64,000 nucleotides of DNA from Lactiplantibacillus nangangensis. GTDB lineage: Bacteria > Bacillota > Bacilli > Lactobacillales > Lactobacillaceae. Positions 17,419-25,385 of the stretch are shown piece after piece. A model generated the notes under the pieces. The model worked only from the letters and a program-made list of their open reading frames with translations, was not told the DNA's origin and made no database searches. Numbering within the stretch: the stretch's first letter is position 1; each line of letters begins with the position of its first letter. The stretch spans positions 62,001 to 126,000 of the forward strand of contig NZ_BJDI01000007.1 in assembly GCF_005405065.1 (NCBI RefSeq), given 5' to 3'. The position numbers and the translations under genes are program-made.

Positions 17419-18702
17419 TTGACTTATTTACTCTACACATTGTCGCTAATTTCTAGCTGCTACGAAATGGTGATTATTGGATTAGCCTTTCGTGAACGCC
17501 TGACTTGGCGCTTCAGCTTGAGCTGGTTGGGCATCATTCTTGCCTTGCAATTTCTGCAGCAAGCCGCAACCGCCTGGTGGTCACAACTACCGCTAGCCTT
17601 GATTTGGATTGTGCCCCTAACGATTGTCGACACGATCATGGCAACGCGGCTACTGAACACACACTGGCTCATCGTGTTACCCATTATCCTGTCGCTAAAT
17701 GCGTTGAAACGGTTAATTGGCGGTATCGGCGGGACCTTTTTAAAATTTGCACTATCGGCCGACGACCCCATGCGACTCCGACAGGCCATTGGGTTGGGTG
17801 ATTTAACTGCGAGTATCAATTTAATTGGTGCCGCCGCGTTAGGCTTGCCAATCATTATTTTAATTGGCTTGCTGGCACATCACTTTGTCAGTCGTACAAA
17901 CGTGCTAGCCTTTTTTCAGCAGGTCAAAGTCGCCACGAGTGATTATTGGCTCGTTTTTCTCGAATACGCCGCGTATGTACTGGCTTATTGCTATGCCCTC
18001 GAACAACCCGTCGTGACTCAGACTTACATTGCCGTCGTTGCCACGCTAGTTTTCGGCACGACCACCGCGTATCTTGTGATTAACAATAACAACCGCCTGA
18101 CCGACAATCAGCTGCTAGCACAGGTGACAACTACCAATGAGCAACTCGTTCAACATCAGACACAATTGGAATCATTTCACGATGACTATCGCAACACCTT
18201 GCTGAATCTCAATCACTATATTCGTAATAACGACGTCGCCGGTCTGAAAGCTTATTATCAAAAACTGGCGGGCGCACCGGCAGCCTCACCACTGACAACG
18301 ACGACAATCACGACACTCAATCAGTTAAATAACCCAGAATTGCGTGGTTTGATTTATGCGAAGGTCGAAACGGCCGCATCACGTGGTGTCCAGCTGCAGC
18401 TTAACCTGACGCAACCAATCATCATCAAAGCCGACCACCCCATTAAAGTGGGCCGCCTGCTCGGTAACTTGTTAGATACCGCAATCGACAACGCCGCACA
18501 AACTGATCAGCCAGTTACACTGACGATCCAAGCTTTGCCAAGAGAAGTCGTCCAGCTACAAGTCAGCTATACCGTATCTGAAACAACCAGTCAGTGGTCA
18601 GCCAGTCTACCAGACCAGCAATCACTGGCTGATGACCAACTGCAAGTCACGACTCAGCTCAATGACCAACAAGTTGTTGCAACTTTAACAATTACGGCCT
18701 AA
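17419..18702 (+). CDS. AgrC/HPK10-like sensor kinase homologue, shifted phospho-acceptor
   Basis: Protein of 427 aa. Six or seven membrane helices (1-222) precede a kinase-like half. The dimerisation helix contains FHDDYRNTLLNLNHYIRNND (253-272); HPK10 kinases have FRHDYxN, so the His is displaced by one residue and Asp255 occupies its place. The N-box region LLGNLLDTAIDNAAQ is present, but no GxGxG box is visible near the end. No response regulator or autoinducing-peptide gene is adjacent. TTG 17419 is preceded by AAGGGGA. It may be a non-catalytic sensor or a decayed kinase. Confidence 0.6.
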   Translation: MTYLLYTLSLISSCYEMVIIGLAFRERLTWRFSLSWLGIILALQFLQQAATAWWSQLPLALIWIVPLTIVDTIMATRLLNTHWLIVLPIILSLNALKRLIGGIGGTFLKFALSADDPMRLRQAIGLGDLTASINLIGAAALGLPIIILIGLLAHHFVSRTNVLAFFQQVKVATSDYWLVFLEYAAYVLAYCYALEQPVVTQTYIAVVATLVFGTTTAYLVINNNNRLTDNQLLAQVTTTNEQLVQHQTQLESFHDDYRNTLLNLNHYIRNNDVAGLKAYYQKLAGAPAASPLTTTTITTLNQLNNPELRGLIYAKVETAASRGVQLQLNLTQPIIIKADHPIKVGRLLGNLLDTAIDNAAQTDQPVTLTIQALPREVVQLQVSYTVSETTSQWSASLPDQQSLADDQLQVTTQLNDQQVVATLTITA

Positions 18703-18750
18703 AAAATAGGATTTCAGAAGTCAGTTTAAGATTTCTGAAATCCTATTTTT
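18702..18750. terminator. Bidirectional terminator
   Basis: AAAAATAGGATTTCAGAA pairs with TTCTGAAATCCTATTTTT around a short loop; A-run and T-run on the two sides serve both convergent genes. Confidence 0.88.
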
Positions 18751-18768
18751 AGTTGCAAGCCGTCTCAT

Positions 18769-19920
18769 TTAAGCTAAGCCGCGGCGATCCCACCAATAGA
18801 CCAACACGACCAATGGTAAGGTCACAAACATGACGGGGTAAAACCACGTCCACGGCAATAAACTACTGATGAGTCCCCCAAACATGGGTCCCAGCGTCAT
18901 ACCTAAATCGATGCCAATATAAAAGGTACTGTTGGCTAGCCCGCGGTCGGCCCTTGGCACTAAGGTCAATGCTTTGGCCTGACAGATTGAGTACATGAGC
19001 CCATACCCTGCCGCTAATCCCAGCGCCGCAATGACTAACATGAACCAATTGCTCAACCGTACTAACGCTAAAACACCGATAAAATTACATCCTAAGCAAA
19101 TCCAGAAAAACTTTCGAAAGGGCACTCGGTCAAAGAGATCTCGTAAACCTAATCTTAGACCCAATAAAATAATCGCATATACTGGGAAAAACGCCCCGGC
19201 TGATACTGAAAAATGGCGTTGTTCAATGTAGCTGACAAGGTAAGTCTGCGTGGCAAAATACGGCAATGAAAAGAGCATCAGAATCAACGCCACTGGCACC
19301 ACTTTCGGTTGAACCAAGTGAAAACGTTTGGCATGAGTCGTCGCTTGGACCGGCTGGGGAATCCCGCGACTGCCGACAAATTGAATCAAAAACAGCATCA
19401 GTAAACTACAACCAGCGGACGTCCAGAAAACAGTTTGATAACTAAAATGACTGTATAAATAGACCGCTAACGCCGGCCCAACCGCCATCCCCATCGCGTT
19501 GGCGAGACCATAGATGCCCATGCCAGAACCGATTCGATCAGCTGGCAGTAAGCTCGCCATCCAAGTTGCCATGCAAACGGAACAGAGCGTATAACCAATC
19601 CCGGTAATAATTCGACAAATAATGATCAGTGTGAGATTAGTCGTTAGACTGTAGCCGACGCTGGCTAACACAAATAGCACGCCACCAACTGTGGTCAAAT
19701 GATATTTGGACACGCGGTCAGTCAAGTTGCCGGCAACCGGCCGTAACAATAATGACGTTAAATTCGTCGCGCCGGCAACGACACCCGCTAACAAACTGTT
19801 AGCTCCGACGCTGCTTGCAAAGCCCGCAATCACCGGATTGATCAGCATTGGGTTCATCAGGAAGAAGAAGCTAGCCGCTAGAACTAGTTTGACATCTTTG
19901 GTATATAACTTAGTTTTCAT
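18769..19920 (-). CDS. MFS transporter
   Basis: Protein of 383 aa with about 12 hydrophobic helices and the MFS motif GNLTDRVSKYHL between helices 2 and 3, then GIGYTLCSVCMATWMASLLP and GMGIYGLANAMGMAVGP typical of drug/metabolite exporters. Substrate cannot be named. It stands alone, convergent with the AgrC-like gene. The start has only a weak AAAG site. Confidence 0.8.
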   Translation of the reverse strand: MKTKLYTKDVKLVLAASFFFLMNPMLINPVIAGFASSVGANSLLAGVVAGATNLTSLLLRPVAGNLTDRVSKYHLTTVGGVLFVLASVGYSLTTNLTLIIICRIITGIGYTLCSVCMATWMASLLPADRIGSGMGIYGLANAMGMAVGPALAVYLYSHFSYQTVFWTSAGCSLLMLFLIQFVGSRGIPQPVQATTHAKRFHLVQPKVVPVALILMLFSLPYFATQTYLVSYIEQRHFSVSAGAFFPVYAIILLGLRLGLRDLFDRVPFRKFFWICLGCNFIGVLALVRLSNWFMLVIAALGLAAGYGLMYSICQAKALTLVPRADRGLANSTFYIGIDLGMTLGPMFGGLISSLLPWTWFYPVMFVTLPLVVLVYWWDRRGLA

Positions 19921-20028
19921 GAATAATTACACTTTCTTACAGTAAATTAATTTATACTTCCATTATCGCGCTAATTTGGGCTGAATTTTGGATTAATTAA
20001 TTTAATTAGTAACTGCTCTTAGAAAATA

Positions 20029-20056
20029 AAAAACGCCCCTAATCGGACGTTTTCGA
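20029..20056 (-). terminator. Terminator after the small interrupted membrane gene
   Basis: On the minus strand AAACGTCCGATTAGGGGCGTTTTTT forms a short stem followed by a T-run, 30 bases after the TAG at 20086. (Given as two parts: arm AAACGTCC, then GGGGCGTTT.). Confidence 0.55.
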
Positions 20057-20085
20057 AAATTTTTCATATCTATCACACTCAATTA

Positions 20086-20421
20086 CTAACTGGCAAAGAA
20101 TGTCGAATTATTTTTACCAACGGAAATTTCATTTTCGACCTGACTCGGTTCCCGTTTTGAAACATTAATTTTCATTTCAGAGTGAATCGTCTGCCGTGGT
20201 TCATCTTCAACATATCCTAGTGCAATCAGTAAACTAATCGCAGCGGGTAGCTGCTTGTTTCACTTCTTATCAGACTCTTCGATAAATAACTCATACAATA
20301 ACCAGCCTGCACCAATCGCTGCACAAGCCCCACCAATTATCGGGACAAAACTGAATCGCGACACGGTCATCATGATTGCCCCACCAACAAATAGAAAACC
20401 ACTAGCTAAAACTGGCTTCAT
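20086..20421 (-). pseudogene. Small membrane protein gene interrupted by an in-frame TGA
   Basis: ATG 20421 has a strong GGAGGAAG site and opens a frame for 53 residues with two hydrophobic segments, ending EESDKK then TGA at 20260-20262. The same frame continues after the TGA for 57 more codons with protein-like composition (NKQLPAAISLLIALGYVEDE, then KINVSKREPSQVENEISV) to TAG at 20086. TGG to TGA is the simplest explanation, making this a 111-codon gene with one nonsense change. The 53-residue product (20260-20421) could still be made. No family recognised. Confidence 0.5.
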
Positions 20422-20532
20422 TAACTTCCTCCGTAAACGGTTGCAACCAACATAATTGTTACCAGTCTAGCAAAGCCATGGCTAATATGTCTACTATTGA
20501 ACGAACTAATAAATCCATTTTGTCAGCAAGTC

Positions 20533-20883
20533 TTAGTTATCAACGACTTTCAGCAAGGCGTTCAAATCGGCTTGCTTGTTTAAAACCGTCACTAACTGTT
20601 GGCCGTCTTTTTGGTAGGTCATCGACTTGAATACCTTTACAGGTAGCTTGGGACCGCTAGCAGCCGCCATTTGTAAGTTCGTCAATTTGGCAAAAACGTT
20701 CACTTCTGGATTAACGTCAAAGATTGCCGCCACATCTGGTAACATCTCGCCTAGTGGTAACTGATTCGTGTAGTTGCCACTATTAAAGTAGGCACGTAAG
20801 CAGAACATGAGAATTGCTCGTTCATACATCGATAACGTTGCTAACTGCTTTTTCAACTCTGAATTCATCTTTAAATTTACCAT
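20533..20883 (-). CDS. Hypothetical protein
   Basis: About 116 aa, alpha-helical N-terminus (LKKQLATLSMYERAILMFCLRAYF) followed by a region ending LLKVVDN. No family recognised and no membrane segment certain. Start is uncertain: an extended -10 (TGCTATGAT, minus strand near 20902) and the terminator of the upstream gene, which ends at 20932, imply that translation begins downstream of the longest frame, at ATG 20883 or 20868. Confidence 0.55.
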   Translation of the reverse strand: MVNLKMNSELKKQLATLSMYERAILMFCLRAYFNSGNYTNQLPLGEMLPDVAAIFDVNPEVNVFAKLTNLQMAAASGPKLPVKVFKSMTYQKDGQQLVTVLNKQADLNALLKVVDN

Positions 20884-20931
20884 CCTAATTTTTGACTTCT
20901 TAATTATCATAGCACATTCCAGAATCATCCT

Positions 20932-20980
20932 AAAAAAAGGAACCGCAACGCCTAAGTTAAGTTAGACGTTACGGTTCCTT
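20932..20980 (-). terminator. Terminator of the PEP synthase gene
   Basis: AAGGAACCG..AACG..CTAA pairs with TTAG..CGTT..CGGTTCCTT, with a run of seven T on the minus strand. Confidence 0.85.
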
Positions 20981-21007
20981 CAAACCTTTTACCGTTCAAT
21001 CAACGGG

Positions 21008-23410
21008 TTATTTCCAATCATAATCCGTTGGGTCTTGCAAACCGCGGCCAGTTGCTTTATCCAACATGATGCGTTGTTCAAAGTGAGCCACATTCCGCTT
21101 CGTTTCCTTGACCATATCTGGGTTGACGGAAACATAGTCGATCCCATTTTGAATCAAGAAGTTCGTGAAGTCAGGGAATTCAGACGGTGCTTGACCGCAA
21201 ATGGAAACAGTCTTGCCATCTTTGTGTGCCGCAGTGATCAAATGACGAATGGCGCGTTTAACTGCTAAGTTACGTTCATCAAAGAGACTCGCAACGGTAT
21301 CGTTATTCCGGTCACAACCGAGCAACAACATGGTTAAGTCGTTAGACCCAATGGAGTACCCATCAACATATTCGTTGAATTTATCAGCCAAAATGATGTT
21401 TGATGGAATTTCAGCCATCATGTAAACTTTGAAGTCGGCATTACGAACCAAGCCTTCACCAGCCATGATGTCTGTAACTTTCTTAGCTTCATCAAGCGTC
21501 CGAACGAATGGAATCATGACATTCAAGTTCTTCAAGCCAAACTCGTTCCGAACTTTCTTAACGGCAGCTAATTCAAGCTTGAACGCATTGATATACTTCG
21601 GATCATAATAACGTGAAGCCCCACGCCAGCCTAACAAATCAGCTGGTTCATGTGGTTCAAACTTCTCGCCACCCTTAAGCTTACGATATTCACTCGACTT
21701 GAAGTCGGAGAGCCGTAAGACCACTGGCCGTGGTGACATGGCCCGAGCAACCTTAGAAATACCGTCCGCTAACATGTCGACGACCTTTTCAGGATGGCCT
21801 TCTTCAATCAAGTAGAGTGGATGTTCGTGGATATAAGTCGTCCAGAGGAACTCTTCACGCATCAACCCGATCCCATCAGCTGGTAATGATGAATACTTTT
21901 CAGCTAACTCTGGGTCACCTAAGTTCATCATGACACCAGTTGCGGTTGGGGCGAAGGTTTCGGCGGCAACAACTTGACCAGCAACTTGGGCTGCCGGAGC
22001 GGCTTTCTTCAACATGCTATCGATCTTACCTTGGTAAACGACCCCATTCTTGGCATCAACTGTAACCACATCACCAGTCTTGAGCACACTGGTGGCAGCC
22101 ACGTGCTTACTTTCAGTCCCGACGATACATGGAATTTCCATTTCTCGTGAAACGATCGCAGCGTGGCAAGTCATCCCACCATTATTAGTGACAATGGCCG
22201 CAGCCTTCTTCATCGCTGGTACCCAGTCAGGTGAAGTCATCAAGGTGACCAAAATTTCACCTTGCTTGAATTTATCGATGTCTTTTGGATTATCAATAAC
22301 GTGAACGACGCCAGTTGCTAAACCTGGACTTGCAGGTAACCCACGAACAACTACTTTAGCATCTGCTTCTGAAACCACGTTATCATCTCCAGCATCACTT
22401 GTTTTTCCTTTATTACGTTGTGACCAAACGGTTTCTGGACGCGCTTGGACGATCCAAAGCCGGTCAGTATTAACGTCTAAGGCATATTCCATATCCATGT
22501 AACAGCCATAGTGCTTTTCGATTTCTTTAGCATAGCCAGCCAATTCAACGACCTGACTATCCGTTAAAACTTGTTTATCTTGTAAGTCGGCAGGCACATT
22601 TTGTTCCTTCGTCCCACCATTGGCAACCCGCATCAACTCAACCGGCTGCTTAATGACATTTCTTTCAACGATCTTCAAGGTTTCCTTATCCACAACGAAG
22701 TGGTTAGGGGTAACTTTGCCTAAGACGATATATTCGCCTAAGCCCCGAATCCCGTCGATGACAATCTTGGAATCATCACCATTAGCAACGTTGACGGAGA
22801 ACATAATCCCTGAGGCCTTTGAGAAGACCATCATTTGGACCGCTGCTGATAAGGCGACTTTTTCGTATGGGAACTGTTGCTTGTGCCGATAATAAGTCGC
22901 CCGATCCGTGAACAATGATGAATAGCATTGTTGAACCCGGTTAACAACGTCAGCAGCACCCTTGATATTTAAGTAAGATTCCTGTTGACCGGCAAACGAA
23001 GCATTAGGAAGATCTTCTGCAGTCGCAGAGGAACGAATCGCAACAAATGGATCAGATTGACCCATCTTGTCAGCAAGATCAACGTAAGCCTTTTGAATAT
23101 CATTCGCCAAATCAGTTGGCATGGTTGCGCCAACGATCAAGTTACGAATTTGCTCACAAGTCTTGTGCAATTCGTCCGAATCTTCGTAGTCCACAATACC
23201 GTTAAGCAACGTGTTAACTTTATCGTTTAATCCGGTCTTATCCATAAAGTAGCGATAAGCTCGGGCAGTTGTGGCGAAACCATATGGTACCGGCACATCC
23301 ATTGAGGAAGTCATTTCTCCCAATGAGGACGATTTCCCACCAACTAAGCTAACATCTTCACGATGTAATTCATTAAACCATAAAACATTTGCTGTATCGC
23401 GACTACTCAT
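21008..23410 (-). CDS. ppsA: Phosphoenolpyruvate synthase (pyruvate, water dikinase)
   Basis: Protein of 800 aa, normal for the family. It makes PEP from pyruvate and ATP, giving AMP and phosphate. The N-terminal ATP-grasp half (LVGGKSSSLGEM, later FAVRSSATAED-type sequence VAIRSSATAEDLPNASFAGQ) is followed by the swivelling phosphohistidine domain with GGMTCHAAIVSREMEIPCIVG and the C-terminal PEP-binding TIM barrel (GSNDLTMLLLGCDRN, then SICGQAPSEFPDF). RBS AAGGAGG. It stands alone with its own terminator. Confidence 0.93.
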   Translation of the reverse strand: MSSRDTANVLWFNELHREDVSLVGGKSSSLGEMTSSMDVPVPYGFATTARAYRYFMDKTGLNDKVNTLLNGIVDYEDSDELHKTCEQIRNLIVGATMPTDLANDIQKAYVDLADKMGQSDPFVAIRSSATAEDLPNASFAGQQESYLNIKGAADVVNRVQQCYSSLFTDRATYYRHKQQFPYEKVALSAAVQMMVFSKASGIMFSVNVANGDDSKIVIDGIRGLGEYIVLGKVTPNHFVVDKETLKIVERNVIKQPVELMRVANGGTKEQNVPADLQDKQVLTDSQVVELAGYAKEIEKHYGCYMDMEYALDVNTDRLWIVQARPETVWSQRNKGKTSDAGDDNVVSEADAKVVVRGLPASPGLATGVVHVIDNPKDIDKFKQGEILVTLMTSPDWVPAMKKAAAIVTNNGGMTCHAAIVSREMEIPCIVGTESKHVAATSVLKTGDVVTVDAKNGVVYQGKIDSMLKKAAPAAQVAGQVVAAETFAPTATGVMMNLGDPELAEKYSSLPADGIGLMREEFLWTTYIHEHPLYLIEEGHPEKVVDMLADGISKVARAMSPRPVVLRLSDFKSSEYRKLKGGEKFEPHEPADLLGWRGASRYYDPKYINAFKLELAAVKKVRNEFGLKNLNVMIPFVRTLDEAKKVTDIMAGEGLVRNADFKVYMMAEIPSNIILADKFNEYVDGYSIGSNDLTMLLLGCDRNNDTVASLFDERNLAVKRAIRHLITAAHKDGKTVSICGQAPSEFPDFTNFLIQNGIDYVSVNPDMVKETKRNVAHFEQRIMLDKATGRGLQDPTDYDWK

Positions 23411-23756
23411 AATATTACCTCCTTGAAACTTTCAATCTCAAATTTAATCAGACAAACCAAAGATAAAGCGGTTTCTTTTTACGACTTCATTGTAGTTCAA
23501 CCATGCACAAAGTTCAAAGGTATTTCCTAACCTTTTCAGGCTTGATTTTATAATAATACCATTAAATCAGTATGTTAGGTTACTTAATAATCCATTCTGT
23601 AATTTGATAACAGATGAGCAAAGTGCCAGTTAATCACAGTTTACAGCTATGATTGCTTTCAAATTAAAAAGACCTATACCTACGATAAAAAAGCTCCGTA
23701 ATTATAGGCCTTTTCAGCTGCTAAAAATTGTCAACTAACAACAAGGATTGACACTT
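23411..23756. other. Intergenic region upstream of ppsA
   Basis: About 350 bases without a gene. It must hold the ppsA promoter. No convincing cre site or riboswitch is visible. Confidence 0.4.
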
Positions 23757-23812
23757 TAATTTATCTCCCCTATCTCCCCTTATCTCCCCATCATCTCCCC
23801 TTATCTCCCCAT
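23757..23812 (-). repeat. G-run tandem repeat directly after the AlbA_2 gene
   Basis: On the minus (coding) strand five GGGG runs are separated by AGATAA, AGATGAT, AGATAA and AGATA, starting two bases after the TGA of the AlbA_2 gene. Regular GGGG runs with five- to seven-base loops meet the usual G-quadruplex pattern. In one frame the unit reads WGDKGR. Function unknown. Confidence 0.8.
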
Positions 23813-25153
23813 TCACGAGCCCAATACATACTTCGTAGCTGGGCCTGCACCAATCTTTTCCAAAACATTTTCGGCCACTAACCTTTTCAAATACCTATTA
23901 GCCTGCGTTCCACTTATATTTAACAATACTTCTGTCGTAGATCTCGTAATAGAAACGTGACTCTTCAAATAGGCAACAATTTTTTCCCGACTTTCAAAAA
24001 AGATCGCAACCCCAGCAGTTTCAAGCCCATTGATGTCTTCTGGACCCGATAGGCTCTCTTGATAATTAAGGTTAGGCAATGTCACCTTGACATAGTCTTC
24101 CTTCGCAACAAATATCGGCTTTCTTCCGGTGCTAGCATAACTGCTTAAAATTCTTCTAATTCCAGTTCCGTAATCCTCAACATATTTTAATTTATTAAGT
24201 GTTTTGACAATTTGTGGATTTCTCGGTAAGGTCTGCCCATCTAAAACAGCTTCAAGTTGCATTCCCCCAGGCAGTGGTCCAGGCGACAAAATCGTGAGCC
24301 TGTCATCAAAAACTTCAATTTGCACTGGCGACTGACTAAAGTAAGAACGATGGACAATTGCATTAACCACCGCTTCTCGAACAGCCACATTTGGATAACT
24401 TCTTTGCTCAGTTCTTTGGGGACTTCCAGTAATCTGTGCCGCCAACGGATTATTCAAATCAATGAAAGTTAAAGCATCATCAATTTGGCTTAGCAAGCTA
24501 CCTGACAATTGCCGTCGGTTTTTAAACTGTTCTACTGTCAATCCATCAAAAACTGCGATTTTTACCAAAAAAGGGTTCTGGTCACTCATTAGCAATGCGG
24601 CATTTGTAAATTTTGCACGTGAATCATAAAAGCCTAAAGACTTGGGTTTGAAAAGTAAATTTTGTTTTTTAAATCGCAACCTGACACTATCAAAACTAAC
24701 ATTCTGAATGGGTGACTCAGAAACATCAAATGTACCCAAGCTTTGACTAGCTATCATTTTAGTCACACGTTCTGGAGATGCTTTAATTGACTCAGAGCCA
24801 TTTCTAACATAGGCTTTGTCATCCAAAAAGTATGGTTTGAATTTTCCCGGTCGTATTTCAAGGCATAACAGACCATGGTTATAATATATTTGGACTAACC
24901 CAACTGGACTCGGATAGTAAATCGAGCTAGACAGCCAACGTCCCAGCTGTTCTTCAATATTATGTAATTCCATTTCCGTATACGTATGTGTGACTCGTCG
25001 ACTTTTATCAGCCACACCCAAATAAATATAGGCCGTATTATTACCGTTTAGGAAAGCCGCAATTTCTTTTTTACACTTTTCATTAAAGCTTTCTTTATAC
25101 TCAGTTACTTCATCTTCCACTGGAAAAGGCTGGGAATCTTCTGAATGTAACAT
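23813..25153 (-). CDS. AlbA_2 (Schlafen-like) / HATPase_c_4 DNA-binding regulator
   Basis: Protein of 446 aa. The N-terminal AlbA_2 domain has the family pattern TEYKESF, KCKKEIAAFLNGNNTAYIYLGVAD and YVRNGSESIKASPE. A middle domain with NVAVREAVVNAIVHRSY and DRLTILSPGPLPGG, then EDYGTGIRRI, is the ATP-binding HATPase_c_4 type. A C-terminal winged helix (VSITRSTTEVLLNISGTQANRYLKRLV) ends the protein. Members act as transcriptional regulators or defence-related factors; the role here is unknown. The G-run repeat begins immediately after its stop. Confidence 0.85.
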   Translation of the reverse strand: MLHSEDSQPFPVEDEVTEYKESFNEKCKKEIAAFLNGNNTAYIYLGVADKSRRVTHTYTEMELHNIEEQLGRWLSSSIYYPSPVGLVQIYYNHGLLCLEIRPGKFKPYFLDDKAYVRNGSESIKASPERVTKMIASQSLGTFDVSESPIQNVSFDSVRLRFKKQNLLFKPKSLGFYDSRAKFTNAALLMSDQNPFLVKIAVFDGLTVEQFKNRRQLSGSLLSQIDDALTFIDLNNPLAAQITGSPQRTEQRSYPNVAVREAVVNAIVHRSYFSQSPVQIEVFDDRLTILSPGPLPGGMQLEAVLDGQTLPRNPQIVKTLNKLKYVEDYGTGIRRILSSYASTGRKPIFVAKEDYVKVTLPNLNYQESLSGPEDINGLETAGVAIFFESREKIVAYLKSHVSITRSTTEVLLNISGTQANRYLKRLVAENVLEKIGAGPATKYVLGS

Positions 25154-25314
25154 GCGCCTACCTCTTTTTCATTTTCACAATGTCATTAACGTCACTCAGA
25201 ATATATCATTTGTTTAACACTGTTACCAATATTATCTACACCTATTTTCAAGTAAGCCATCTCTTAGCTGTTAAAGTCCTATTCTTGAAAATGTCACTAA
25301 AATACCCTCAGCCT

Positions 25315-25352
25315 AAAAAAAGAAACCAATCCAAAAATGGCTTGATTTCTCC
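25315..25352 (-). terminator. Terminator of the uvrA paralogue
   Basis: AGAAATCAAGCC pairs imperfectly with GGATTGGTTTCT and is followed by seven T on the minus strand. Confidence 0.7.
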
Positions 25353-25385
25353 TCCGCCCAATTAGCCAGGCTGGTTGTTTAACTT

